DNA of 64,000 bases from Salinarimonas sp. (GTDB lineage: Bacteria; Pseudomonadota; Alphaproteobacteria; Rhizobiales; Beijerinckiaceae). The DNA is taken from assembly GCF_040111675.1 (NCBI RefSeq), contig NZ_CP157794.1:5123501-5187500 (forward strand), written 5' to 3'. The position numbers and the translations under genes are program-made. This document shows positions 1-8,052 of the stretch, in pieces. Under the pieces are notes generated by a model that did not search any database, had not been told where the DNA came from, and was given only the letters and a program-made list of their open reading frames with translations. Positions within the stretch are counted from its first letter, which is position 1; every line of letters starts with the position of its first letter.

Positions 1-1571
1 ATCGCCTCCGCCCCGCGGGCGAGATCGCCGACCGTCGCCGTGGCGCTCTCGGCGATGGACTGGGCGTGCGCGACGCGGTCGCTCGTCGCCTGCGCCTGAT
101 CGGCGATCTGGCGGATCGAGCCGGCGAGGGCGTCCGCCGCGGCGCCGACGGACTGGACGTGCCCGTCCGCCTCGGCCGAGGCGGAGCCCGCGGCGCGCGC
201 TTGCTCGGCCGCCCCGGCGCTGACGCTGGTCAAGCGCACCGAGGTCTCGCTCATGGCGCCGGTCTCGGCGGCGAGCGCGCTCTCGACCCGCGCGGCGGTG
301 TCGCGAAAACGCTGGACGAGGCCCTCGATCCGGTCCTGGCGCAGGAGCTCCTTCTCCCGGTCGATCTGCGCCTGCGACTCGAGGCGCATCCGCGCCAGCG
401 CGTTGTCGCGGAAGACGGCCAGCGCCCGGCCCATCTCGCCGACCTCGTCGCGCCCGGCGAGCGGAGCGAGATCGACCTCCGTGGCGCCGCCGGCGAGCGC
501 CTTCATCGCCTGGGTCGCGCGCACGATGCGTCCCGCGACCCGAACCTGGAAATAGCGCACCGCGAGCCCGGTCCCGACCAGCGCCCCCAGGGACAGAACG
601 AGGATGACCACGAGCTTCGCAGTCGCCTCGCGCCGGAGCGTCGCCGCGAGCTCGATGTTCGCCAGGCCCGCCGCGGTGACGACGCCCACGGCCGCCCCGA
701 GCGCCTCCGACGAGCGGGCGAAGTAGGTCTCGAAGTCCACGGGATAGGCGGCCGTCTCGCCGGCGGCGTAGAGCGCACGGCGCAGCTCCAGGTAGTCGAC
801 GAAATAGGTCCGGCGCATGGTCGCGAGGGCGTCCGCCACCGCGGGATCGAGCTCCGCGCGGCCGGCGAGCGACTGCGTCAGGCCCCACGATTGCAGCACG
901 CGCCCGTGCGACTCGTACATCTCCGGAATGTTCGCCGGGTCGAGGGGGGCGCCGAGCGCGGTCGCGATGGCGAAATAGGTGCGCTCCCGCCCGCCGTATT
1001 CGCGGATGATCCAGGCGCGCTGCATCAGGAGATCGTGCGCGGCGATGGCGGCCGGCGTCTCGTTCGCCGGCGGGCGCACGAGGTCGCCGAGCCCGTTGAT
1101 CGCGGCGATGGTCGCCTTCAGCCGGTCGATCACGGCGGAATCCGTGATCGTGCGCGCCTCCCGCGGGAGGCGCAGGTCCGGGTCGATGGCCGCGCGGATC
1201 TCCTCGAGCGCCCGCCGCTGCCGGGCGAGCCCCTGGACGAGCCCCGGCTCGCCGGGCAGGTCGACGGACGCGAGATGGGCGTCGAGCCGGGCGAAGAGCG
1301 CGTTCGACTTCTCGCGCTGCGCGTCCAGCATGGCCTGGAACCGTTCCGGGAACGGCGTGGGGAGCGCGAGCCCGACCTGGGACAGGGAGCGCTCGAGCGA
1401 GATCTCGATCGTCGCCTTGTTCAGGTAGGACAGCGCCGAGACCGCGTTTCCGGTCTGCACGCTGGTGCGCAGCCGCTGCAGCTCGCCGACGATGGTGATG
1501 CCGGCTGCGACGACGACGGCGAGGGCGACGGCCGCGGTGAACAGAAGGCTGGTGCGACGGATGGACAGCAT
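1..1571 (-). CDS. Methyl-accepting chemotaxis protein, 3' end outside window
   Basis: Membrane chemoreceptor feeding the CheA/CheY pathway. The leftward frame starts at ATG 1571 and stays open to base 1, so the C-terminal part is missing. It begins with a short basic stretch (MLSIRRTSLLF) and a hydrophobic helix. A long periplasmic region of about 190 residues with helical character follows, then a second membrane helix near residue 200. Next comes a HAMP-like segment containing GEMGRALAVFRDNAL. The start of the methyl-accepting coiled coil is visible (AETGAMSETSVRLTSVSAGA, then A/S/E-rich heptads with SIRQIADQAQATSDRVAHA). The class is clear. The ligand is unknown, since the sensing domain has no motif I recognise. 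Confidence 0.9.
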   Translation of the reverse strand, partial: MLSIRRTSLLFTAAVALAVVVAAGITIVGELQRLRTSVQTGNAVSALSYLNKATIEISLERSLSQVGLALPTPFPERFQAMLDAQREKSNALFARLDAHLASVDLPGEPGLVQGLARQRRALEEIRAAIDPDLRLPREARTITDSAVIDRLKATIAAINGLGDLVRPPANETPAAIAAHDLLMQRAWIIREYGGRERTYFAIATALGAPLDPANIPEMYESHGRVLQSWGLTQSLAGRAELDPAVADALATMRRTYFVDYLELRRALYAAGETAAYPVDFETYFARSSEALGAAVGVVTAAGLANIELAATLRREATAKLVVILVLSLGALVGTGLAVRYFQVRVAGRIVRATQAMKALAGGATEVDLAPLAGRDEVGEMGRALAVFRDNALARMRLESQAQIDREKELLRQDRIEGLVQRFRDTAARVESALAAETGAMSETSVRLTSVSAGAAEQARAAGSASAEADGHVQSVGAAADALAGSIRQIADQAQATSDRVAHAQSIAESATATVGDLARGAEA

Positions 1572-1801
1572 GGCGCTCCACTCGATCGGGCGCCCGCGAG
1601 CGGGACGGTCGACGGCGTTACTGCCGGACCGTAAGTGCAACGGTGTTTATCGCGGGTTAAGGCCCGTCCTCGTGCCGGCGAGCGACCCGGACGACGACCG
1701 TTAACGGGCGTCAGGACTTTCGCTCTTCAATAATACACTCGCCAAATGGAGATTACGACCGGCGCTAGACTTGCCCGGGCTCCGCCCGTCGACCGATCCG
1801 C

Positions 1802-2362
1802 TCACTCCACCATCTCGAAGGGCAGCGTCATCGTCGCCTCCTTGTCGGAGGCGATGTCGCGGGTGCGGAACACCACCTCGTAGGAGCCCGGGGCGAGGCC
1901 GCGGACCGTGAGCTTGAGCGTGATCTGGAACTCGCGAACCCGCTCGCGGCTGGTGAGGGACAGGCGCTCGAAATTCTCCTGCCCCGCGAGGATCGTGCCG
2001 TCCGGCCGCTTCACGAGGAAGTCGACGTCGAAGCCGAACGTGTAGCGCCCGCCCTCGATGGGCCGGTAGCCGTAGCCCACCGGCTCGGCGTAGACGACGA
2101 GCGCCTCGCCGGATGCGAAGACGTTGCTCTCGCGCGCGACGAAGACGCCGTACCCGTTCGCCGTATCGGGCTCGATGAAGAGCGCGCGCCGAAAGCCGAG
2201 CGGCAAGTCCCGCCAGACGGCCTCCACCACGGCTTCGGCCTTGTGGAGATCGTTCAAGGTCGATTGCGCCGCCGCGCGGCTCGCCGGCGACACGATCAGC
2301 GGCGCGGCGAGCAGGCAGGCGACGAGAAACGCGGCAGCGCTCGCGAGAGAGGGCCGAACCAT
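1802..2362 (-). CDS. Exported protein of unknown function
   Basis: 186 residues from ATG 2362. The N-terminus (MVRPSLASAAAFLVACLLAA) is a classical Sec signal peptide, with likely cleavage after the AAAQ near residue 34, so the mature protein should be periplasmic. The remainder looks like a compact beta-rich domain: it has the GYRPIEGGRYTFGFDVDFLV segment and ends in a LAPGSYEVVFRTRD-like strand pair typical of immunoglobulin-like folds. It lacks cofactor or protease motifs. It is transcribed away from the regulator that starts at 2561, with 198 bases between the two starts. I do not recognise a family and assign no function. Confidence 0.75.
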   Translation of the reverse strand: MVRPSLASAAAFLVACLLAAPLIVSPASRAAAQSTLNDLHKAEAVVEAVWRDLPLGFRRALFIEPDTANGYGVFVARESNVFASGEALVVYAEPVGYGYRPIEGGRYTFGFDVDFLVKRPDGTILAGQENFERLSLTSRERVREFQITLKLTVRGLAPGSYEVVFRTRDIASDKEATMTLPFEMVE

Positions 2363-2560
2363 CACGCTTCTCCTTCGAGGCCGCGTCCACGCGGGGCTGC
2401 ACGACAGCGTAGGTCGACGACCCCGCGAGTCAATCCCGGCGCAATCCCTCGGCGTCATGCGCCACCCCGGCATTGCCCACCGCCCGATTTCGCGGCACTG
2501 TGCCCGCCTTCGACCGCGAAGAGACCCAGCGTGACGCGCCGCTCGGCGAGGAGGGGACGG

Positions 2561-3790
2561 ATGATCGACGGGCTCGACCCCATCGCTCTGACGCACGATC
2601 CCTGGCTCGTCGCGCTCTCGATCGTCGTGGCGATGCAGGGCGCTTACGTGGGGCTCTCGCTCGCCGGCCGGGTCGGGGACGCCGGGGGACTGCGGCGTCG
2701 GGCGCTGGTGCTCGGCGCGGCGGTGTCGTTGGCGGTCGGCATCTGGTCGATGCACTTCATCGGCATGCTGGCGGCGCGCCTGCCGATGGCGGTGGACTAT
2801 CTCGTCGTCCCGACCGTGTTCTCCTTCCTCGTCTGCGTCATGGTCGTGGGGGCGGCCATGCTGTTCGCGGCCACCGACCAGCCGCTCTGGCTGCGTCTCG
2901 GAGCCGGCGGGGCCGGCATGGGCGCGGGCATCGCGTCCATGCATTACATCGGCATGGGCGCGCTCGCGGGCTCGATGACGATGCATCACGCGCCGGCCGT
3001 CGTCGCCCTGTCCGTCGCCCTCGCGGTGGGCGCGTCCGCCGCCGCCCTGTGGCTGTGCTTCGAGGCGCATCGACAAGTGCTGTGGGCCTCCGCGATCGCG
3101 ATGGGGCTGGCCATCTCGGGCATGCACTACACGGCGATGGCCGGCATGGCGCTGCACGCGGCGCCGGGGACGGGTTCGCAGTTCCATTCGACGCTCTCCC
3201 CGGACGGGCTCGCGCTGACGGTGGCGATCGTCGCGTTCGCGGTCTCCGGCGTCTTCCTCGCGATGCTGACGCCCGAGCGGCGCGAAGCCGGCGCCGCGGC
3301 CGCCGCCGACCAGGCGGGCGCGGGCGCGGTCGACGAGCCCCCGACGGAGCGCGACGCCGCCTACGCCGTGGACGCCGTCGCGCGGCCGGCCCCGCTCGGC
3401 GGGGCGGGCGCGCGGTCGCGCAAGCCGTTCGCCGCGCTCACCGTCGAGCGCGCCGGGGCGCCGCTGAAGCTGCCGGTCGAGGCGATTCGCTGCGTGCGGG
3501 CGAACGCGCACTACACCTATGTCCGCGACGAGACGCAGGAATATTTCTGCGGGCTGTCGATCGGCGAGGCCGAGGCCGCCCTCGACCCGGCGCGCTTCCT
3601 GCGCGTCCACCGCAGCCACATCGTCAATCTCGACCACGTCACGGCGGTGCGCCGGGCGGGCGACAACGGCGCGGTGGATCTCGCCGGCTGCGGGACGGTG
3701 CCCGTCGCCCGCGGTCGCCTCGCGGCCCTGAAGCGGCGCTTCGAGGCCGAGCAGTCGGCGCGCGTGCGACCGCTGGATGCGGCCGAATAG
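2561..3790 (+). CDS. MHYT-LytTR membrane-bound transcriptional regulator (CoxC/CoxH-like)
   Basis: 409 residues, start ATG 2561 preceded by GAGGGGAC. Residues 15-235 form a seven-helix MHYT sensor with three metal-binding motifs: MHFIGM at 64-69, MHYIGM at 127-132 and MHYTAM at 188-193. An Ala/Pro-rich cytoplasmic linker (about 240-290) leads to a LytTR DNA-binding domain (about 291-395) with the family signature FLRVHRSHIVNLDHV at 346-360. The MHYT domain is predicted to sense a diatomic gas (O2, CO or NO) through bound copper. The MHYT-LytTR pairing is known from CoxC and CoxH of the Oligotropha carboxidovorans cox cluster. Here it lies just upstream of coxMSL and of three 21-bp direct repeats, so it is the likely regulator of the operon. 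That role is inferred. Confidence 0.92.
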   Translation: MIDGLDPIALTHDPWLVALSIVVAMQGAYVGLSLAGRVGDAGGLRRRALVLGAAVSLAVGIWSMHFIGMLAARLPMAVDYLVVPTVFSFLVCVMVVGAAMLFAATDQPLWLRLGAGGAGMGAGIASMHYIGMGALAGSMTMHHAPAVVALSVALAVGASAAALWLCFEAHRQVLWASAIAMGLAISGMHYTAMAGMALHAAPGTGSQFHSTLSPDGLALTVAIVAFAVSGVFLAMLTPERREAGAAAAADQAGAGAVDEPPTERDAAYAVDAVARPAPLGGAGARSRKPFAALTVERAGAPLKLPVEAIRCVRANAHYTYVRDETQEYFCGLSIGEAEAALDPARFLRVHRSHIVNLDHVTAVRRAGDNGAVDLAGCGTVPVARGRLAALKRRFEAEQSARVRPLDAAE

Positions 3791-3800
3791 GTCAGACGCG

Positions 3801-3863
3801 CTGACGCATTTCGTGCGGCGTCGACTGCGTTTCGTGCGATGAGGGCGGTTCCTCGTGCAGGAG
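3801..3863. promoter_or_regulatory. Triple direct repeat, 21-bp period: candidate LytTR operator of coxMSL
   Basis: Three units start at 3801, 3822 and 3843. All share TCGTGC at the same place in the unit (3811-3816, 3832-3837, 3853-3858). The first two are closer copies: GCATTTCGTGCG (3806-3817) and GCGTTTCGTGCG (3827-3838). LytTR regulators usually bind direct repeats about two helical turns (near 21 bp) apart. The site lies between the stop of the MHYT-LytTR gene and the coxM start. I see no convincing -35/-10 or -24/-12 pair, so the promoter itself is not placed. Confidence 0.6.
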
Positions 3864-3957
3864 CGATTGCCGCACCCCCCTCCTGTCTGGACCCTTTCGA
3901 AAAAGGCGGGCTCGCCCCGCAAGCAAGGGTTGGAACACTCGAGGAGGAGGATCCGGC

Positions 3958-4824
3958 GTGATACCCGCCAATTTCGCCTATCACAGCCCGAGCAGCGTGC
4001 AGGAGGCCGTGGCGCTCCTGGCCGAGCTCGGCGACGAGGCCCGGGCGCTGGCCGGCGGCCACAGCCTCATCCCGATGATGAAGCTGCGCCTCGCCGCTCC
4101 GGAAGCGCTCGTCGACCTCTCCCGCATCCCCGCGCTGAAGGGCGTGCGCGAGGAGGGCTCGGAGATCGTCGTCGGCGCGATGACGACGCAGCATCAGCTC
4201 CTCCAGGACCCGATCCTGGCCGAGAAGCTGCCGCTGATCCCGGAGACGTCGGCGGTGATCGCCGATCCGCAGATCCGCTATCGCGGCACGCTCGGCGGCA
4301 ACGTCGCCAACGGCGATCCCGGCAACGACATGCCCGCCGTGATGATGACGCTCGACGCCACCTACACCCTCGCCGGCCCGAACGGCGAGCGGTCGGTGAA
4401 GGCGCGGGAGTTCTACCAGGGCGCCTATTTCACCGCCGCCGAGGACGGCGAGATCCTCGTCGCCGTGCGCATCCCGACGCCGCCGGCGGGCGCGGGCTTC
4501 GCCTACGAGAAGCTCAAGCGCAAGGTCGGCGACTACGCCACCGCGGCGGCCGCCGTGCAGCTGACGATGAAGGCCGGCGCGGTCGAGACCATCGCCATCG
4601 GCCTCACCAACGTCTCCGAGACGCCGCTCCTCGCCGAGGACGCCATGGCGATCCTCGCGGGCTCGAAGCTCGAGCCGGAGGTCGTCGACCGCGCGATCGC
4701 CGCGGCGGAAGCCGTCACCAACCCCGCCTCCGACGGGCGCGGGCCCGCGGAATACCGCACCGCCATGGCCGGCGTGATGCTGCGCCGGGCGCTCGCCCGC
4801 GCGGCGTCGCGCGCCCAGGGCTGA
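3958..4824 (+). CDS. coxM: Aerobic carbon monoxide dehydrogenase, medium (FAD) subunit
   Basis: 288 residues, GTG start at 3958 with a strong GAGGAGGAGGAT ribosome site. It is the flavoprotein subunit of the (LMS)2 molybdenum hydroxylase, passing electrons from the iron-sulfur subunit to the quinone pool. The FAD-binding motifs of the CoxM/CutM family are present: AGGHS at 32-36 and TLGGN at 111-115, the latter followed by VANGDPGNDMPA. The C-terminal CO-dehydrogenase flavoprotein domain begins near residue 175. It is first in the coxMSL transcription unit, 11 bases before coxS. Family membership and context are both strong. Confidence 0.96.
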   Translation: MIPANFAYHSPSSVQEAVALLAELGDEARALAGGHSLIPMMKLRLAAPEALVDLSRIPALKGVREEGSEIVVGAMTTQHQLLQDPILAEKLPLIPETSAVIADPQIRYRGTLGGNVANGDPGNDMPAVMMTLDATYTLAGPNGERSVKAREFYQGAYFTAAEDGEILVAVRIPTPPAGAGFAYEKLKRKVGDYATAAAAVQLTMKAGAVETIAIGLTNVSETPLLAEDAMAILAGSKLEPEVVDRAIAAAEAVTNPASDGRGPAEYRTAMAGVMLRRALARAASRAQG

Positions 4825-4835
4825 GGGGAGAGACC

Positions 4836-5336
4836 ATGTCCAAGGTCCACGTCAAGCTCACCGTGAACGGCAAGGCGCACGAGGCGCTGGTCGAGCCGCG
4901 CACGCTGCTCGTCCACTTCCTGCGCGAGGATCTCGGCCTCACCGGCGCGCATATCGGCTGCGAGACCGGCCATTGCGGCGCCTGCACGGTCGACATCGAC
5001 GGCATGTCGGTGAAGTCCTGCACCATGTTCGCCGCCCAGGCGAACGGCGCCGACATCCTGACGATCGAGGGCGTCGCCGCCCCCGACGGCACGCTGCACG
5101 CCCTCCAGGAGGGCTTTCGCGAGATGCACGGGCTCCAGTGCGGCTACTGCACCCCCGGCATGATCGTGCGCGCCCATCGCCTGCTGCAGGAGAACCCGCG
5201 GCCGACCGAGGCGGAGATCCGCGCCGGCATCGCCGGCAATCTCTGCCGCTGCACGGGCTACCAGAACATCGTCAAGGCCATTCAGTACGCCGCCGCGAAG
5301 CTCGCGGGCGAGCCCTTCCAGGAGGCCGCCGAATGA
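4836..5336 (+). CDS. coxS: Aerobic carbon monoxide dehydrogenase, small ([2Fe-2S]) subunit
   Basis: 166 residues, ATG 4836. It carries two [2Fe-2S] clusters that relay electrons from the Mo site in CoxL to FAD in CoxM. The plant-ferredoxin-type cluster is bound by C42, C47, C50 and C62 (GCETGHCGAC). The C-terminal helical cluster is bound by C102, C105, C137 and C139 (CGYC, CRC). All eight ligands are intact and the length is normal for the family. Its TGA overlaps the coxL ATG by four bases (5333-5336), indicating translational coupling. Medium-Small-Large is the classical order of form I CO dehydrogenase operons. Confidence 0.97.
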   Translation: MSKVHVKLTVNGKAHEALVEPRTLLVHFLREDLGLTGAHIGCETGHCGACTVDIDGMSVKSCTMFAAQANGADILTIEGVAAPDGTLHALQEGFREMHGLQCGYCTPGMIVRAHRLLQENPRPTEAEIRAGIAGNLCRCTGYQNIVKAIQYAAAKLAGEPFQEAAE

Positions 5337-7750
5337 ACGACATGACCCCTCCCACCCGCGAGGAGCGCGAAGCCAAGCTCCAGGGCATGGGCTGCAAGAG
5401 GAAGCGCGTCGAGGACGTGCGCTTCACGCAAGGGCGCGGCCAGTACGTGGACGACCTGAAGCTGCCGGGCATGCTCTTCGGCGACTTCGTGCGCTCGACC
5501 TACGCCCACGCCCGCATCAAGAAGATCGACGCCTCCGCGGCGCTGGCTCTGCCCGGCGTCAAGGCCGTGCTGACGGCCGCCGACCTCAAGCCGCTCAACC
5601 TGCACTACATGCCGACGCTGGCCGGCGACGTGCAGGCCGTGCTCGCCGACGAGAAGGTGCTGTTCCAGGGCCAGGAAGTCGCCTTCGTCGTCGCCGAGGA
5701 CCGCTACATCGCCGCCGACGCGATGGAGCTGGTCGAGGTCGAGTACGAGGAGCTGCCGCCCCTCGTCGACCCGTTCCAGGCGATGGCCGAGGACGCGCCG
5801 CTGCTGCGCGAGGACATCAAGGACAAGACGGAGGGCGCCCACGGGCCCCGCAAGCACCACAACCACATCTTCGAGTGGACGATCGGCGACAAGACCGGCA
5901 CCGACGCCGCCTTCGAGAAGGCCGACGTCACCATCAAGGAGATGCTCTCCTACCATCGCACCCATCCCTCGCCGCTCGAGACCTGCCAGTGCGTGGCCTC
6001 GATGGACAAGATCCGCGGCGAGCTGACGCTCTGGGGCACGTTCCAGGCCCCGCACGTCATCCGCACGGTGGCCTCGATGCTCGCCGGCATCCCCGAGCAC
6101 AAGGTGCACGTCATCGCCCCGGACATCGGCGGCGGCTTCGGCAACAAGGTCGGCGCCTATCCCGGCTACATCTGCTCGGTCGTGGCCTCGATCGTGCTGG
6201 GCGTTCCGGTGAAGTGGGTCGAGGACCGGATGGAGAACCTCTCCGCCACCTCCTTCGCCCGCGACTACCACATGACGACCGAGCTCGCGGCGACGAAGGA
6301 CGGCACGATCACCGGCATGCGCGTCCACGTGCTCGCCGACCACGGCGCCTTCGACGCCTGCGCCGACCCGTCCAAGTGGCCGGCGGGCTTCATGAACATC
6401 TGCACCGGCTCCTACGACATCCCGGTCGCCCACCTGGCCGTGGACGGCGTCTACACCAACAAGGCGCCGGGCGGCGTCGCCTATCGCTGCTCCTTCCGCG
6501 TCACCGAGGCGGTCTACGCCATCGAGCGCGCGATCGAGATCCTGGCGCAGAAGCTCGGCATGGATTCCGCCGAGCTGCGGATGAAGAACTTCATCAAGGC
6601 CGAGCAATTCCCCTACAATTCGGCGCTGGGCTGGGAATACGATTCCGGCGACTACCACACCGCCATGAAGAAGGCGCTCGATGCGGTGGGCTACGACGCG
6701 CTCCGGGCCGAGCAGCGCGAGAAGCGCGCGGCGTTCGAGCGCGGCGAGACCCGCGAGATCATGGGCATCGGCCTCTCGTTCTTCACCGAGATCGTCGGCG
6801 CGGGCCCGACCCGGAACTGCGACATCCTCGGCATCGGCATGTTCGATTCCGCCGAGATCCGCATCCATCCCACCGGCGGCGTGATCGCGCGGATGGGCAC
6901 CAAGAGCCAGGGCCAGGGCCACGAGACGACCTACGCCCAGATCATCGCCACCGAGCTCGGCATCCCCGCCGACGACATCATGATCGAGGAGGGCAACACC
7001 GACACCGCGCCCTACGGTCTCGGCACCTACGGCTCGCGCTCGACGCCGGTCGCCGGCGCCGCCACCGCGGTCGCCGCGCGCAAGATCAAGGCGAAGGCGC
7101 AGATGATCGCCGCGCACATGCTCGAGGTCCACCACGACGACGTCGAGTGGGACATCGACGGCTTCCGCGTCAAGGGCCTGCCCGAGAAGCGCAAGGCGAT
7201 GAAGGAGATCGTCTGGGCGGCCTACAACCAGCCCCCGCCGAACATGGAGCCCGGCCTCGAGGCGGTGTCCTACTACGATCCGCCGAACATGACCTACCCG
7301 TTCGGGGCCTATGTCTGCGTCATGGACATCGACGTCGACACCGGGGTCTACAAGGTCCGGCGCTTCTACGCGCTCGACGATTGCGGCACCCGGATCAACC
7401 CGATGATCATCGAGGGCCAGGTCCACGGCGGCCTGACGGAGGCCTTCGCGGTCGCGATGGGCCAGGAGATCCGCTACGACGAGCAGGGCAACGTGATGGG
7501 CGCGTCCTTCATGGACTTCTTCCTGCCCACCGCGGTGGAGACGCCGGTCTGGGAGACGGACCACACCGTCACCCCCTCGCCGCACCACCCGATCGGCGCC
7601 AAGGGCGTCGGCGAGAGCCCCCATGTCGGCGGCGTGCCGTGCTTCTCGAACGCGGTGAACGACGCGTTCGCATTCCTGGGCTCGACCCACATCCAGATGC
7701 CCCACGACCATTGGCGCATCTGGAAGGCGGCACGGGCGCTCGGTGCGTGA
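5333..7750 (+). CDS. coxL: Form I carbon monoxide dehydrogenase, large (molybdopterin) subunit
   Basis: 805 residues. This catalytic subunit oxidises CO with water to CO2 at a Mo-Cu-S centre with the molybdopterin cytosine dinucleotide cofactor. The diagnostic form I loop AYRCSFR occupies residues 383-389, with C386 the expected copper-ligating cysteine (C388 in O. carboxidovorans). The catalytic glutamate is E761 in GAKGVGES (E763 in that enzyme), a consistent two-residue offset. The GGGFGNK and QGQGHETTYAQ cofactor segments are intact. This separates it from form II (AYRGAGR-type) homologues, for which CO oxidation is uncertain. It overlaps coxS by four bases. Confidence 0.97.
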   Translation: MNDMTPPTREEREAKLQGMGCKRKRVEDVRFTQGRGQYVDDLKLPGMLFGDFVRSTYAHARIKKIDASAALALPGVKAVLTAADLKPLNLHYMPTLAGDVQAVLADEKVLFQGQEVAFVVAEDRYIAADAMELVEVEYEELPPLVDPFQAMAEDAPLLREDIKDKTEGAHGPRKHHNHIFEWTIGDKTGTDAAFEKADVTIKEMLSYHRTHPSPLETCQCVASMDKIRGELTLWGTFQAPHVIRTVASMLAGIPEHKVHVIAPDIGGGFGNKVGAYPGYICSVVASIVLGVPVKWVEDRMENLSATSFARDYHMTTELAATKDGTITGMRVHVLADHGAFDACADPSKWPAGFMNICTGSYDIPVAHLAVDGVYTNKAPGGVAYRCSFRVTEAVYAIERAIEILAQKLGMDSAELRMKNFIKAEQFPYNSALGWEYDSGDYHTAMKKALDAVGYDALRAEQREKRAAFERGETREIMGIGLSFFTEIVGAGPTRNCDILGIGMFDSAEIRIHPTGGVIARMGTKSQGQGHETTYAQIIATELGIPADDIMIEEGNTDTAPYGLGTYGSRSTPVAGAATAVAARKIKAKAQMIAAHMLEVHHDDVEWDIDGFRVKGLPEKRKAMKEIVWAAYNQPPPNMEPGLEAVSYYDPPNMTYPFGAYVCVMDIDVDTGVYKVRRFYALDDCGTRINPMIIEGQVHGGLTEAFAVAMGQEIRYDEQGNVMGASFMDFFLPTAVETPVWETDHTVTPSPHHPIGAKGVGESPHVGGVPCFSNAVNDAFAFLGSTHIQMPHDHWRIWKAARALGA

Positions 7751-7805
7751 GCGGAGGCCGGTGCCGAAGCACGGGATGTGCACGATGCACGAGCGGCGCG
7801 TCGCC

Positions 7806-8006
7806 TTTCCTTCCCGGTAGGGGAAGGTGGCGCGCCGCGAAAGCGGCGTGACGGATGGGGCGCGGCGCGCGAGCGACGCGTTCCGCGAAGCGGAAGCCCC
7901 CGGTGGCGTCCATCTCGACCGTCGATTTCGGCTACGCCGAACGCGCGTGCCGCGCGCCCCATCCGTCTCGGCTTCGCCGAGCCACCTTCCCCTACAGGGA
8001 AGGACA
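7806..8006. repeat. 201-bp inverted-repeat element between coxL and coxD
   Basis: The interval 7751-8052 holds no gene but contains a long imperfect palindrome. The left arm (7806-7870) and the reverse complement of the right arm (about 7941-8006) share CTTCCC, then GTAGGGGAAGGTGGC, then a small hairpin, then GACGGATGGGGCGC. Each arm contains its own hairpin (CGCCGCGAAAGCGGCG on the left; TCGGCTTCGCCGA on the right). This looks like a REP/MITE-type intergenic palindrome. It may form an mRNA stem that protects coxMSL or separates it from coxDEFG. No transposase is present. Confidence 0.8.
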
Positions 8007-8052
8007 GCGATCGGGCGCGCCCGCCGACCATCGTCTCGAGGAGACTACCCCG

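Noticed and set aside
66..1634. Long rightward open frame of 522 codons
   Set aside because: It is the antisense shadow of the chemoreceptor gene. Its composition is Arg/Gly/Asp-rich with no recognisable domain, while the leftward frame has clear membrane and HAMP features.
5282..7783. Leftward open frame of 833 codons opposite coxL
   Set aside because: Antisense artefact of GC-rich third codon positions. The rightward frame encodes an intact CoxL with all catalytic motifs.
7855..8052. N-terminal extension of coxD
   Set aside because: The extension reads through the palindromic repeat and lacks homology. TTG 8053 has a good ribosome site.
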